In this document: positions 36,637 through 46,094 of the stretch, piece by piece
Layout of the letters: each line of letters starts with the position of its first letter
Numbering within the stretch: the first letter of the stretch is position 1
Source of the DNA: Thermobifida alba
GTDB taxonomy: Bacteria; Actinomycetota; Actinomycetes; Streptosporangiales; Streptosporangiaceae
NCBI RefSeq assembly: GCF_023208015.1
Contig: NZ_CP051627.1
Coordinates: forward strand, 4,322,422-4,386,421
Direction: 5' to 3'
Length of the DNA: 64,000 nucleotides
Translations under genes and position numbers: made by a program
The notes under the pieces: model-generated
The model's database searches: none
What the model was told of the DNA's origin: nothing
What the model saw: only the letters and a program-made list of their open reading frames with translations

Positions 36637-37944
36637 ATGGCGGACAGTGGGCTCGGGGCGTGGCGGGAACGCCTGATCTCGGTGCTGCACCTGTTCACCT
36701 CGTTCGCGCTGTCCCTGCTCTACCTGGTTCCCGCGGCGCTGCTGGTGCTGATGGCCGGCTCCCTGTCGTCGACGGTGGCCGAGATCATGCTCAGACTGGT
36801 GCCCGTCGACTGGGAGCTGCCCGTGCTGGCCGCCCTGACCCTGGTGTCGCTGCCGGTGGCCACGCTGCTGTCCCGGCTGTGCACCCACATCCAGAAGAAG
36901 CGGGTGGGGGCCCTGTTCGGCATCGTGGAGACCACGGTGCCCGAACCGGACGACGCGCCGCCGCTGCTGCGCGGCCTGCGGTACGTCCTCGGCCGGGAAG
37001 CCTGGACCACGGTGCTGTACAGCACCGTCGCCGGATTCACCGGCCTGCTGGCCGGGGGCCTCACCGTGCTGCTGGTCGCCTACGGGACCGGCGGAGTGGT
37101 CGGCGGCGTCCTGGCGTTGGCCATCACCTTCCTGAGCGACGTGTCCGTGCAGAACACCGGCCTGACCACGGTCCTGCTCTGCGTCCTGGCGGGACCGCCG
37201 CTGGTGGTGGGCGGCCTGTGGGCCGCCCCGTGGCTGGTCCGCCTCGACACCGGCATCATGCGGCGGGTCCTGTTCGACTCCCCGCAGGTGCGGGTCCGCC
37301 GACGGCTGCTCGAACTGAGCGACACCCGTTCCCGCATGGTGGACGCGGCCGAGGCCGAACGCCGCCGTATCGAACGCGACCTGCACGACGGGGCGCAGCA
37401 GCGGCTGCTGGCCCTCACCATGACCCTGACGCGGGCGCGCGCCAAGTTCGAACGCGACCCCGAGCAGGCCCGGGCCCTGCTGGAGGAGGCCCAGCGCGAG
37501 TCCCGGGCGGTCATGGCCGACCTGCGGGAGGTGGCCCGCGGGCTGCACCCGAGGGTGCTCACCGACCACGGACTCGACGCCGCGCTCCCGGTCGCCGCCG
37601 GACGCTGCCCGGTGCCGGTCCGCCTCGACGTCGACCTGGCCGAGCGGCCGTCGCCGCGCGCCGAGGGCGTCGCCTACTACGTGGCCTGCGAGGCGCTCAC
37701 CAACGTCGCCAAACACGCCGGAGCCACCGCGGTGACGGTGCGGGCCGAACGGGTCCCGCGCCGCCGCGGCGACCTGCTCCGCCTCACGGTCACCGACGAC
37801 GGGCGCGGCGGCGCGGACCCGGACGCGGGCACCGGGCTGCACGGGCTGTCCGACCGGGTGCACGCGGTCGACGGTGAACTGTTCGTGCACAGCCCACCCG
37901 GTGAGGGGACCGTCCTCACCGCCGACATCCCCTGGGAGGCGTGA
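36637..37944 (+). CDS. NarL-type sensor histidine kinase
   Basis: 435 residues. The N-terminal half has about four to six transmembrane segments. The HisKA_3 dimerisation motif is ERRRIERDLHDGAQQRLLAL, with the phosphorylated His about residue 249. The HATPase part has CEALTNVAKHAGATAVTV and the G box DDGRGGADPDAGTGLHGL. No extracytoplasmic sensor domain is seen, so it may sense membrane stress as in LiaS/DesK-like kinases. ATG 36637 is preferred to longer frames. The response regulator overlaps its end (GTGA). Confidence 0.9.
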   Translation: MADSGLGAWRERLISVLHLFTSFALSLLYLVPAALLVLMAGSLSSTVAEIMLRLVPVDWELPVLAALTLVSLPVATLLSRLCTHIQKKRVGALFGIVETTVPEPDDAPPLLRGLRYVLGREAWTTVLYSTVAGFTGLLAGGLTVLLVAYGTGGVVGGVLALAITFLSDVSVQNTGLTTVLLCVLAGPPLVVGGLWAAPWLVRLDTGIMRRVLFDSPQVRVRRRLLELSDTRSRMVDAAEAERRRIERDLHDGAQQRLLALTMTLTRARAKFERDPEQARALLEEAQRESRAVMADLREVARGLHPRVLTDHGLDAALPVAAGRCPVPVRLDVDLAERPSPRAEGVAYYVACEALTNVAKHAGATAVTVRAERVPRRRGDLLRLTVTDDGRGGADPDAGTGLHGLSDRVHAVDGELFVHSPPGEGTVLTADIPWEA

Positions 37945-38606
37945 CCGTGCGTGTGATCATCGCTGAGGACTCGGTACTGCTGCGCGGCGGCATGGCCCGC
38001 CTGCTGGAGGACGCGGGCATCGAGATCGTCGCCCAGGTCGGCGACGCCGAGGCACTGCTCGCCGCGGTCACCGAGCACAGCGACGTGGACCTGTGCCTGG
38101 TGGACATCCGCATGCCGCCCACCTACTCGGAGGAGGGCATGCACGCGGCGATCCGCATCCGCGCCGAACATCCCGGAGTCGCGGTCCTGCTGCTGTCGCA
38201 GCACGTCGTCGGCACCTACGCCGCGCAACTGCTGGGCGGCGGCGCGGCGAAGGTCGGCTACCTGCTCAAGGACCGGGTGGCCGACATCGACGATTTCCTG
38301 GAGACCCTGCGCCGCATCGCGGACGGGGGGACCGCCATCGACCCCGAGGTGGTGTCGCAGTTGCTCAGCCGCAACACCGACAACGTGCTGGACCGTCTGA
38401 GCCCCCGCGAGACCGAGGTGCTCGCGGCGATGGCCGAGGGGCTCAACAACGCGGGCATCGCAGCCCGGCTGTTCATCACCGAACGCGCCGTGGAGAAGCA
38501 CATCCGCTCCATCTTCACCAAGCTAGACCTGCTGCCCGACACGCACGACCACCGGCGGGTGCTCGCCGTCCTCCAGTACCTGCGAGCCAGTTCGGGACGG
38601 TCGTGA
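37941..38606 (+). CDS. NarL/LuxR-family response regulator
   Basis: 221 residues. The receiver domain has IIAEDSVLLRGG and the phospho-acceptor Asp in LCLVDIRMPP, with Lys in YLLKDRV. The C-terminal LuxR helix-turn-helix is LSPRETEVLAAMAEGLNNAGIA and RAVEKHIRSIFTKL. GTG 37941 overlaps the kinase stop. The DUF4097 protein 31 bases downstream is probably a target or partner. Confidence 0.92.
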   Translation: MTVRVIIAEDSVLLRGGMARLLEDAGIEIVAQVGDAEALLAAVTEHSDVDLCLVDIRMPPTYSEEGMHAAIRIRAEHPGVAVLLLSQHVVGTYAAQLLGGGAAKVGYLLKDRVADIDDFLETLRRIADGGTAIDPEVVSQLLSRNTDNVLDRLSPRETEVLAAMAEGLNNAGIAARLFITERAVEKHIRSIFTKLDLLPDTHDHRRVLAVLQYLRASSGRS

Positions 38607-38637
38607 CCATCCCGCACACGAGAAAGCGAACACCGCG

Positions 38638-39561
38638 ATGACCTTCACCGCCAGAGGACTCTACGCCTCGTCGAGCAAGGCACCGCGCGGCCGACGGGGC
38701 CGGGGCTGGCTGCTCGTCGGCGCGCTCATCGGCCTGGCCGCGCTCGGCGTGGGCGCGCTGGGCGTCCTCAACAGCGTCGCCGTGGCGACCGCGACCGAGT
38801 CGCAGGAGTTTCCCGCCCCGGCCCGGCTGGAGATCGACAACTACACCGAGGGAAACGTCACCGTCATCGCCGGGGACGGCGACACGGTCAGCGTGCGACT
38901 GCGGATGTGGTCCTCCATGACCGCCCGGCTCGGACGGAACGCCGAGACGGAGGGCGACCGGCTGTGGCTCTCCGCCGACTGCGGCGGCTTCCTCAACGTC
39001 TTCGGCCGCTGCTCGGCGGACTACGTGGTCACCGTGCCGGAGGGCACCGAGGTCTCGGTGGCCACCGCCACGGGGGACGTGGAGGTCACCGGGATCGTCG
39101 CGGACGTGGACGTCACCACCGACACGGGGGAGATCCGGCTGTCGCGGGTCGTCGGCGAGATCTCGTTGCAGAGCGACCTCGGCGACATCACCGCCGAGGG
39201 GTCCGGCCCCGCCGCGGTCGCGGACAGCGACGCCGGCACGATCAACCTGGAGAACTTCCGGGCCGCCGAGATCCAGGCGACGACCGCCATCGGCGACATC
39301 CTTATCGGTTCGGGGTTCGAGACCGCCACGGCGCGCAGCAACGCCGGAACGGTCCGGGTCGACACCGACACCGGGTTCCGGGCGCTGACGGCCACCACGG
39401 ACATCGGCGACGTCGAACTGCGGGTGCCCGACGCCGTCTACCGGGTGAGCGTCGAGAGCGACATCGGCACGGAGGAGGTCAGGGTGGACCGGTCGCCCGA
39501 CGCCGAGGCGGTCATCGAGGCCCGCAGTGACACCGGGTCGATCAGCGTCGGCCCGAGCTGA
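38638..39561 (+). CDS. Membrane-anchored DUF4097-family beta-repeat protein
   Basis: 307 residues with a basic N-terminus, one transmembrane helix (about 23-43) and an extracytoplasmic domain of short repeats of the type T-D-[IT]-G-[DE]-[IV] (for example TDTGEIRLSRV, SDLGDITAEG, TDIGDVELRV, SDTGSISVG). Such repeats form a beta-helix-like bundle. Function is unknown. The gene lies at the end of a two-component operon, which fits a cell-envelope stress protein. A perfect terminator follows. Confidence 0.8.
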   Translation: MTFTARGLYASSSKAPRGRRGRGWLLVGALIGLAALGVGALGVLNSVAVATATESQEFPAPARLEIDNYTEGNVTVIAGDGDTVSVRLRMWSSMTARLGRNAETEGDRLWLSADCGGFLNVFGRCSADYVVTVPEGTEVSVATATGDVEVTGIVADVDVTTDTGEIRLSRVVGEISLQSDLGDITAEGSGPAAVADSDAGTINLENFRAAEIQATTAIGDILIGSGFETATARSNAGTVRVDTDTGFRALTATTDIGDVELRVPDAVYRVSVESDIGTEEVRVDRSPDAEAVIEARSDTGSISVGPS

Positions 39562-39568
39562 TCCGGCC

Positions 39569-39601
39569 GCCCGCTCCGCCCCGGGGCGGAGCGGGCTTTT
39601 T
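39569..39601 (+). terminator. Rho-independent terminator after the kinase-regulator-DUF4097 operon
   Basis: Perfect 14-base arms GCCCGCTCCGCCCC and GGGGCGGAGCGGGC (folding with a small central loop) followed by TTTTT. It starts 7 bases after the DUF4097 stop. It is the clearest classical terminator of the window. Confidence 0.9.
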
Positions 39602-39696
39602 CGGCGTGTGTTCCGCTTCTTCGGGCAGATCCGGAACCGCCGCACCGGCGTCGAAATGGCTAGAGTGCGTAGCAGCCGAGACGGAGAAGAGGGCCG

Positions 39697-40413
39697 ATGG
39701 AAGCCAACTCGTTCGCCCAGGTGTGGCAGGACGTCTTCACCGTGCAGCCCGACCCCCCGCTGTGGATCGTCATCGCCGCCGGGGCGGTCGCGCTGCTCGT
39801 GGTGGCGGCGGGAGGACGGGCGTGGCGGGTGGCCCGCAACGTGGTGACCATCGCCCACGAGGGCGGGCACGCGGTGGTGGCGCTGCTCAGCGGACGCCAG
39901 CTGACCGGAGTCCGGCTGCACTCCGACACGTCGGGCGTCACTGTCTCCCGCGGCCGCCCCGACGGCCTCGGCATGATCATGACGATCCTGGCGGGCTACA
40001 CCGCTCCCGCCGTGGTGGGACTGGTCGGGATCGTGCTGCTCACCGCCGGCCGGATCACCGCCCTGCTGTGGATCAGCATCCTGCTGCTGGCGGCGATGCT
40101 GCTGCTCATCCGCAACGTCTACGGCGTGGTGTCGGTGGTCGGCACCGGCGCGGTGGTCTTCCTGGTCTCCTGGTTCACGCCCGCCGAGGTGCAGAGCTTC
40201 TTCGCCTACCTGTTCACCTGGTTCATGCTGTTCGCGAGCGTGCGCCCGGTGTTCGAACTGCAGTCCCAGCGCCGCCGCCAGCCGTCGCCGCACTCCGACG
40301 CCGACCAGCTGGACCGGCTGACCGGGGTGCCCGGCACCGTCTGGGTGATGTTCTTCGCCCTGTTCAACATGGCCGTGGTGGTGCTGGGGGTCTGGCTGCT
40401 GCTGTTCCGCTGA
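39697..40413 (+). CDS. M50B-like membrane metallopeptidase family protein
   Basis: 238 residues with about six transmembrane helices. The zinc motif HEGGH is in NVVTIAHEGGHAVVALLSG (about residues 53-57) at the end of the second helix, as in M50 site-2-type peptidases. The C-terminal half has hydrophobic segments but no obvious NPDG-like second motif. Substrate unknown. ATG 39697 follows a GAAGAGGG site. It stands alone between a terminator and the convergent STAS gene. Confidence 0.75.
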   Translation: MEANSFAQVWQDVFTVQPDPPLWIVIAAGAVALLVVAAGGRAWRVARNVVTIAHEGGHAVVALLSGRQLTGVRLHSDTSGVTVSRGRPDGLGMIMTILAGYTAPAVVGLVGIVLLTAGRITALLWISILLLAAMLLLIRNVYGVVSVVGTGAVVFLVSWFTPAEVQSFFAYLFTWFMLFASVRPVFELQSQRRRQPSPHSDADQLDRLTGVPGTVWVMFFALFNMAVVVLGVWLLLFR

Positions 40414-40438
40414 CGGCGGGGCGGGGCCGAGTGCCGGG

Positions 40439-40789
40439 TCACGCGGCGGGGAACGCCAGGGCCGCCTCCACGGTCGGGTGGACGGGGATGCGCGTGTCGA
40501 GCGCGGTGACCCGCAGGATTTTCGCGACCCGTTCGGACGGCGCCGCGATGAGCAGCCGGCAGCCGTGCTCCTGGGCGGTCTTGTAGCTCTGCACCAGCAC
40601 CCGCAGACCGCTGGAGTCGATGAAGGCGAGACCGGTACAGTCCAGCACGACACGGCCACCGGGGTGCTTCTCCAGGGCGGCGATGACCGTGTCCCGGAAG
40701 TCGTTCTCGGTGGCGATGTCGATCTCTCCGTCGAGCACGATGACGGCGGTGTCGTCGTGCTCGTCAACGGTGATCTGCAACGCGGACAT
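40439..40789 (-). CDS. STAS-domain anti-sigma factor antagonist
   Basis: 116 residues from ATG 40789 after a CGGAG site. A single STAS domain of the RsbV/SpoIIAA type: VIVLDGEIDIATENDFRDTV followed by the phospho-acceptor region CTGLAFIDSSGLRVLVQSYK (Ser in DSSG). It should release a sigma factor by binding an RsbW-type kinase when unphosphorylated. No kinase or sigma gene is adjacent. Confidence 0.88.
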   Translation of the reverse strand: MSALQITVDEHDDTAVIVLDGEIDIATENDFRDTVIAALEKHPGGRVVLDCTGLAFIDSSGLRVLVQSYKTAQEHGCRLLIAAPSERVAKILRVTALDTRIPVHPTVEAALAFPAA

Positions 40790-41170
40790 GCTGACTCCGG
40801 AAGGGTACGCCGATGTTGGCATGCGGCCGGGGGACGCGGTGAAACAGACCTTCCACTGACCGGAACGCGGGGACGAGGCACGTGCGGACCCACGGGCAGG
40901 CATACGGACCGGCCGGGAGGTCTGTCTCATTCGTGTGCCACTCCTCGTTTCGACGATACGGGATCGCCGAACGCCTACGAGTCTTTCGCGGACCGTGGTG
41001 ATCAGTCGTCTGGGGCGTTTCGCTCCCGGCGCGGTGGTGGACTCTCGAAGTGGTCCTACGCGGCACGGCTGCGCCTGATCGTTGCTCGTACAGGACGTCA
41101 GCGGGGGACGTCCGTCCCGGACGATATCACACGGCAGTCGGCGAATTTGGGCTTTTCCCGCCGGTTTTAC
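40790..41170. other. Intergenic region upstream of the STAS gene
   Basis: About 380 bases between the STAS gene start and the 3' end of the membrane protein gene on the same strand. It must hold the STAS promoter, and no clear sigma consensus, hairpin or small gene was recognised. Base composition is lower in GC than in the neighbouring genes, as expected for non-coding DNA here. Confidence 0.4.
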
Positions 41171-43528
41171 TCACACGGTCGCGGTTCGGCCGCGCACCGG
41201 AACCACCCGGGGGTCCGGGGGCGGCGCGGTGCGCTGCAGCACCCAGGTGCAGGCGGCGAGGGTGAGCGGGACCGCCACGGTGAGCGCCAGCGCCGGGATG
41301 GCGATCCCCGAATCGTTGAACGCGAACCCCGCCAGACCGGTCACCAGCGATCCGGTGAGCCCGGCCCGCAGCGTCGGCGCGTGCTCGTAGACCCGCCACA
41401 GCACGCCCACCCGCCAGTTGGTCGGGTTGTTCAGCACGACGAACAGGAACAGCAGCGCCCCCGCCGCCAGCAGCGTCAACTGCCAGTTGCCCAGGGACCC
41501 CAGCATCGCGTCGAGTTTGCGGGAGACCACCGGCCACGCCGTGCCGTCCAGCAGCTGGCCCGCGAACAGGCCGAAGTGGCTGCGTTCGTTGTGCGGACGC
41601 AGGTAGTCGAGGAACGACAGGGCGGTGATCATCGCCACGGCGGCGCCGCCGATCAACGCCAGCCGCGCCGGGGTCACCCGCAGTCCGGCGATCATCAGCA
41701 CGGTCACCGACAGCCCCGGCACCAGCGCCAGCACCCCGCCGAAGTCGGTGCCCAGCCCCGGCCAGCCGGTCGCGAACAGCGTCGCCGCCCCGAGGGCCAG
41801 GGACACCGCCACCGCCCAGGAGCGGCGTCCGCGCGCCAGCAGGTGGTGCGCGATTCCCGCGGCGGTCATCAGCATGCCCGTGGCGAAGGTGGCGAAGGCG
41901 ATGTTGCCGAGCCCGTAGAACCGGCCCGCCACGATCGGGGTGTAGCCGGTGGGCGAGTTCATCTGCAGGTCCGATCCGGTGCACAGGTCGACGAAGAGCA
42001 CCAGGGTGGTGGCGGCCGCCACGATCGTGGTGGGCGCCAGGATGTCCCGCCGCCACGGTCCGGCCAGCGCGGCCGCCACGATCGCCGCGTCGGCCAGCAG
42101 CACGCCGCCCAGCAGGGCCGCCTGCGGGAAGTCGGCCGACCACCACGGCACCAGGTTGACCAGGTAGCTGGAGACCGGGAAGGCGGCCCCGGCGAGCGCC
42201 ACCACCCGGGTCACCGACAGCACCAGGTGCCGTTTGGCCAGGTCCCGTCCGCCGTAGCGCTTCAGGGCGTAGGCGGCGCAGACGTAGATGAGGAGCTGGG
42301 TCGCCACCAGCCCGCTGAAGAAGCCGGGCACCAGCGACTCCACCACCTCGGCGGCGGTGGCGAACTGCGTCAGGCGGTCCACGGCCGCGTCCAGCGCCGC
42401 GGGGCGGGGGGTCTGCCGCCAGGCCCGTCCCACCGTCCCCCGGTCCGGCGGGGCGTCCAGGGAGTGCAGCAGGGTGGTGGTGATGTCGGTCAGCGCCACC
42501 AGCCCCGCCCGCCGGGTGGACTCGGAGACCAGGTAGCCCCCGTCGAAGCCGGTTCCGCCCGGCCCGGGGCCGTGCAGCAGCGCGGCGTTCAGCCTGGAGG
42601 CCCCGGCCTCCACGGAGATGCCCGCGACCAGCAGGGTCGACTCCGGCGGCAGGGTGGCGCGCACCGCGGCCAGGCCGTCGTCGATCGCGGCGAGGCGCTC
42701 CCGCCGTTCCCGCAGTTCGCTGTGCTCGGTGAGGTCGGGTTCGGGTTCGTCCTCCTCCGTGAGCAGGTCGTCCAGGGCGTCCGGGGCGTCGGGGACCCCC
42801 GGGAGGCGCAGGGGGACCTGGGGGTCCCGGGGGATCCCGTCGACCGTGCCGGCGCCGTCCGCGACCGGCTCCTCCACCACGGTGGTCGGCGCCGGCGGGT
42901 CGAGGTACAGGTCGGCCAGGTCCTTCAGGTCGACGACGCCGAGGGCGACGCCGTCCCAGGAGCCGGGGGCCAGCGCGGCGGTGTCGTCCAGGTAGCGGTC
43001 GACCCGGCCGTCGCTGCCCGCGGCGGCCAGGGCGGCCCCCGGGCCGACCGCCAGGGTGGTGCCGCCGTGGGCGCGGACCGTGTCGCCGAGCAGGCCCACC
43101 CGTGCGCCGAACCGGGACTCGGCGTTGTAGGCGACGTGTTCGGCGTAGTGGGGGACGACCGCGCCGGCGCCGTCGGCCTCCGGCGGCAGCGGGAGTTCGC
43201 AGATGGAGTAGGTCTGGCGCTCGCTCGCGGCGCGCTGGCCGGCCGAGACCGTCAACCAGCCGTCGACCGGGCAGGTGCGCGAGGTGACGGTGCGGATCGA
43301 CAGGTTGCCGATGGCGCTGCGGTGCGCCAGGTCCCACAGGTGGGGAGTGGTCTCCGGGGTGACCTCGTGCCAGCGCAGGCCGGGGACGCCGACCAGGACC
43401 ACCGGTCCCCGCCGGGGCGCGGCCCCGGGCGCGGAGGCCGTGCCCGGGGGCGGGGGAGCCGCCGAGACCAGGACGACCAGGGCGGCCAGCGTGGTCAGCA
43501 CATGGGCGAGCCACCTGCCTACAGCCAC
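41171..43528 (-). CDS. Large multi-pass membrane protein with an N-terminal alkaline-phosphatase-like ectodomain
   Basis: 785 residues. A signal or anchor helix (about 8-24) is followed by an extracytoplasmic region to about 390, with phosphatase-superfamily-like pieces (GPVVLVGVPGLRWHEVTPET at the start, TDITTTLLHSLD near the end) and an acidic linker (TEEDEPEPDLTEHSE). About ten transmembrane helices fill residues 400-770. This architecture is a conserved actinobacterial membrane protein of unknown role. The usual metal-binding Asp/His set is not complete in what can be read, so catalysis is uncertain. Confidence 0.7.
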   Translation of the reverse strand: MAVGRWLAHVLTTLAALVVLVSAAPPPPGTASAPGAAPRRGPVVLVGVPGLRWHEVTPETTPHLWDLAHRSAIGNLSIRTVTSRTCPVDGWLTVSAGQRAASERQTYSICELPLPPEADGAGAVVPHYAEHVAYNAESRFGARVGLLGDTVRAHGGTTLAVGPGAALAAAGSDGRVDRYLDDTAALAPGSWDGVALGVVDLKDLADLYLDPPAPTTVVEEPVADGAGTVDGIPRDPQVPLRLPGVPDAPDALDDLLTEEDEPEPDLTEHSELRERRERLAAIDDGLAAVRATLPPESTLLVAGISVEAGASRLNAALLHGPGPGGTGFDGGYLVSESTRRAGLVALTDITTTLLHSLDAPPDRGTVGRAWRQTPRPAALDAAVDRLTQFATAAEVVESLVPGFFSGLVATQLLIYVCAAYALKRYGGRDLAKRHLVLSVTRVVALAGAAFPVSSYLVNLVPWWSADFPQAALLGGVLLADAAIVAAALAGPWRRDILAPTTIVAAATTLVLFVDLCTGSDLQMNSPTGYTPIVAGRFYGLGNIAFATFATGMLMTAAGIAHHLLARGRRSWAVAVSLALGAATLFATGWPGLGTDFGGVLALVPGLSVTVLMIAGLRVTPARLALIGGAAVAMITALSFLDYLRPHNERSHFGLFAGQLLDGTAWPVVSRKLDAMLGSLGNWQLTLLAAGALLFLFVVLNNPTNWRVGVLWRVYEHAPTLRAGLTGSLVTGLAGFAFNDSGIAIPALALTVAVPLTLAACTWVLQRTAPPPDPRVVPVRGRTATV

Positions 43529-43614
43529 GCCGGGTCCCCCTCACACGATCAGGCCGTGGAGACCACCCTAAGTCACCGCGGCGTGACAGGGAGGGCAACG
43601 CCACCCGGGAGGCG

Positions 43615-44103
43615 TCAGTTCCTCCACGGTGCAGCGGGTTTCGGAGGTTCGGCGGGGTGCTCGGCGCGCGCGGCCGCGCCCACGCCGCTGAGCAGTGAGA
43701 GGATGGCGGTTCCGGCCGCCAGGTTGATCAGCGCCGTCACGGCCGCGACGACCGCCGGGCCGCCCTGGGTGAACGGGGTGACCGTGGCGACGGCCACGGC
43801 CAGGCCGACGATCCAGCAGAAGAAGGTGAGCGGCCGGGGCGTGTTCGGCAGCAGCAGGTGCAGCAGGCCGGTGGCGGCCAGGGCGCCGGACGCGGCCAGG
43901 GTCGCGTAGGCGGTCACGCCCGCGCCGCCGAAGCGCCAGGAGTCCTCGGGGGACAGCGCCGCCGTGCCGAGGAGGCCGTTGGCGAGCAGGCTTCCCACGA
44001 GGGTGACGAGTGCCGCGACCACGGCTGTGGCCAGTCCTCCGGCCCACAGGCGTGCCGTGTTGACGCGCCGCGCACTCCCGGCGCCGAATCCATATTCGGT
44101 CAT
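43615..44103 (-). CDS. Four-helix membrane protein (DUF6069-like)
   Basis: 162 residues from ATG 44103 (MTEYGFGAGSARRVN). Four transmembrane helices can be drawn: about 18-40, 58-80, 90-110 and 116-140. The pattern of a short basic N-terminus, VNTARLWAGGLATAVVAALVT and a polar, proline-rich tail resembles the DUF6069 family of actinobacteria. Function unknown. The longer frame upstream overlaps an AT-rich, operator-like region and is not chosen. Confidence 0.65.
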   Translation of the reverse strand: MTEYGFGAGSARRVNTARLWAGGLATAVVAALVTLVGSLLANGLLGTAALSPEDSWRFGGAGVTAYATLAASGALAATGLLHLLLPNTPRPLTFFCWIVGLAVAVATVTPFTQGGPAVVAAVTALINLAAGTAILSLLSGVGAAARAEHPAEPPKPAAPWRN

Positions 44104-44141
44104 GCCGTTACCCCCCGATACGGCACCTATATGGTCGTTTC

Positions 44142-44163
44142 GGTATATACCCCCTGTATACAA
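44142..44163. promoter_or_regulatory. AT-rich double palindrome upstream of the DUF6069-like gene
   Basis: GGTATATACC (44142-44151) and TGTATACA (44155-44162) are two short palindromes in an AT-rich patch, 39-60 bases upstream of ATG 44103. They could contain the promoter and a repressor site. No regulator gene is adjacent. Confidence 0.35.
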
Positions 44164-44200
44164 GTGGTAACCCCACGGCAAGTCCGCTGGTGGCGCGGCC

Positions 44201-45037
44201 TCACCCCGCCTGGCGGGCCTCCGCCCACCGGCCCGACCGCCTCCGCCGGTCGCTCGGCACCACCAGCGGGGTCCCGGTCTCCGGGTCGGGGATGACCCGG
44301 CAGGGCAGCCCGAAGACCTCCGCCACCAGGTCGGCGGTGACGATCTCGTGCGGGTCGCCCTGGGCGACCACCGCGCCGTCCTTCATCGCGATCAGGTGGG
44401 TGGCGTACCGGCAGGCGTGGTTCAGGTCGTGCAGCACCGCCACCAGCGTGTGGCCGCGCTCGTGGTGCAGGTCGGCGCAGAGGTCCAGCATGTCCAGCTG
44501 GTGGGCGATGTCCAGGAACGTGGTCGGCTCGTCCAGCAGCAGCAGCGGGGTCTGCTGCGCGAGCACCATCGCCAGCCACACCCGTTGGCGCTGCCCCCCG
44601 GAGAGCTCGTCCACCAGCCGGTCGGCGAGGTCGTCGACCCGGGTGGCCGCCATCGCCTCGGCGACGACCCGCTCGTCCGTGCGCGACCACTGCCGCAGGA
44701 ACCGCTGGTGCGGGTAGCGGCCCCGCGCCACCAGGTCGGCCACGGTGATGCCGTCCGGAGCGACCGACGTCTGCGGCAGCAGGCCCAGCCGCCGCGCCAC
44801 CTCCTTGGACGGGTACGAGTGGATCAGCTTGCCGTCCAGGTACACCGACCCGGCCGCCGGCCGGATCATCCGCGACAGCGCGCGCAGCAGCGTGGACTTG
44901 CCGCAGGCGTTGGGGCCGACGATCACGGTGAAGGAGCGGTCCGGGACGGCGACCTCCAGGCCGCGGGAGACGACGCGCTGGTCGTAGGCCAGCGTCAGGT
45001 TCTCCCCCCGCAGCCGGGGGGACGAGGACTGGGACAT
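44201..45037 (-). CDS. Iron-siderophore ABC transporter ATPase
   Basis: 278 residues of the FecE/FepC type. Walker A GPNACGKST (near residue 42), LGLLPQTSVAPDGITVADLVARGR, signature LSGGQRQRVW, Walker B LLLLDEPTTFLD and the H-loop VLHDLNHACRYATHL. ATG 45037 with GAGGTGAG upstream is preferred; GTG 45061 would overlap the permease gene by 8 bases. Last gene of a permease-permease-ATPase operon behind an iron box. Confidence 0.88.
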   Translation of the reverse strand: MSQSSSPRLRGENLTLAYDQRVVSRGLEVAVPDRSFTVIVGPNACGKSTLLRALSRMIRPAAGSVYLDGKLIHSYPSKEVARRLGLLPQTSVAPDGITVADLVARGRYPHQRFLRQWSRTDERVVAEAMAATRVDDLADRLVDELSGGQRQRVWLAMVLAQQTPLLLLDEPTTFLDIAHQLDMLDLCADLHHERGHTLVAVLHDLNHACRYATHLIAMKDGAVVAQGDPHEIVTADLVAEVFGLPCRVIPDPETGTPLVVPSDRRRRSGRWAEARQAG

Positions 45038-45053
45038 GTTCTCACCTCGCGTG

Positions 45054-46094
45054 TCAGGCACGGCCGCTCCGCCACTCCGCGTACAGCAGCCAGACCAGGT
45101 AGGTTCCGCCGACGACCGTGGTGACCACGCCCACCGGGAGCTGCACGGGCGCCAGCAGCCGCAGCGCCACCAGGTCCGAGCAGAGCAGCAGCGCCGCTCC
45201 CATGAGCGCGGAGGCCACCAGTGTCGTGCCGTCGGCCCGGGTCAGCCGCCGGGCCAGTTGCGGGGCGGCCAGGGCGACGAACGCGATCGGCCCGGACACC
45301 GCGATCGCGACCCCGGTCAGCGCGCTCGCCGCGACCAGCGCCAGCGTCTGGGTGCGCTGGGGGGACACGCCGAGCGCCCGCGCGGTGTCGTCGCCCATCT
45401 CCATGAGCCGCAGCCGCGCACCGAGCCGCAGCAGGACCGGGAACAGCACGGCGGAACCGGCGCCGACCGCGGCGACGTGCGACCACTCCCGCGCGTTGAG
45501 CGTACCGACCAGCCACACCTGGGCGGTCAGCGCGTCGGTGAGTTCGGCACGGGTGATGAGGTAGTGCGTCACCGCGCCCAGCATCGCGCTGATCCCGATG
45601 CCGACCAGGACGAGCCGGTACCCCTGCACCCCCCGGCGCAGGGCCAGCAGGTAGACGAGCACGGCCGTGCCCACCCCGCCGAGCATCGCCCCCAGCGCGG
45701 TGGGCAGCATGCCGCCGCCGAACACCAGGATGGTCAGCACCGCCCCGGTGGACGCGCCCGCGGTGAACCCGATGATGTCGGGGCTGCCCAGCGGGTTGCG
45801 GGACAGGCTCTGGAACACCGCGCCCGCCATGCCCAGCGCCGCGCCCACCAGGGCCGCCGTCAACGCCCGCGGCAGCCGGACCTCGCGCACGAAGAACACG
45901 TCGAGCCGCTCCCCCCGGCCGGTCAGCGCGGCCAGCGCGGCGGGCAGCGGGACCGGGTAGTCGCCGACCACGAGGCAGACCGCCAGGGCCGCGGCGACCA
46001 GCGTGCCCAGGGCCAGGCAGACGGCGAGCACGCGGGGGCGCAGCCGGAACGCCACCGGGCCCAGGCGGACGGAGCGGAGCGGGGCGGCGGTCAT
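45054..46094 (-). CDS. Iron-siderophore ABC transporter permease (FecD/FepG-like)
   Basis: 346 residues, FecCD family. Motifs EVRLPRALTAALVGAALGMAG, QSLSRNPLGSPDIIGFTAGA and GPIAFVALAAPQLARRLT are present with about nine to ten hydrophobic segments. ATG 46094 overlaps the stop of the first permease (ATGA). It pairs with that permease to form the channel. Confidence 0.9.
   Translation of the reverse strand: MTAAPLRSVRLGPVAFRLRPRVLAVCLALGTLVAAALAVCLVVGDYPVPLPAALAALTGRGERLDVFFVREVRLPRALTAALVGAALGMAGAVFQSLSRNPLGSPDIIGFTAGASTGAVLTILVFGGGMLPTALGAMLGGVGTAVLVYLLALRRGVQGYRLVLVGIGISAMLGAVTHYLITRAELTDALTAQVWLVGTLNAREWSHVAAVGAGSAVLFPVLLRLGARLRLMEMGDDTARALGVSPQRTQTLALVAASALTGVAIAVSGPIAFVALAAPQLARRLTRADGTTLVASALMGAALLLCSDLVALRLLAPVQLPVGVVTTVVGGTYLVWLLYAEWRSGRA

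Noticed and set aside
40478-43909. A plus-strand frame of 1143 codons
   Set aside because: Antisense to the STAS and large membrane protein genes, with low-complexity Gln/Gly/Arg composition and no domain. It is a GC-bias artefact.
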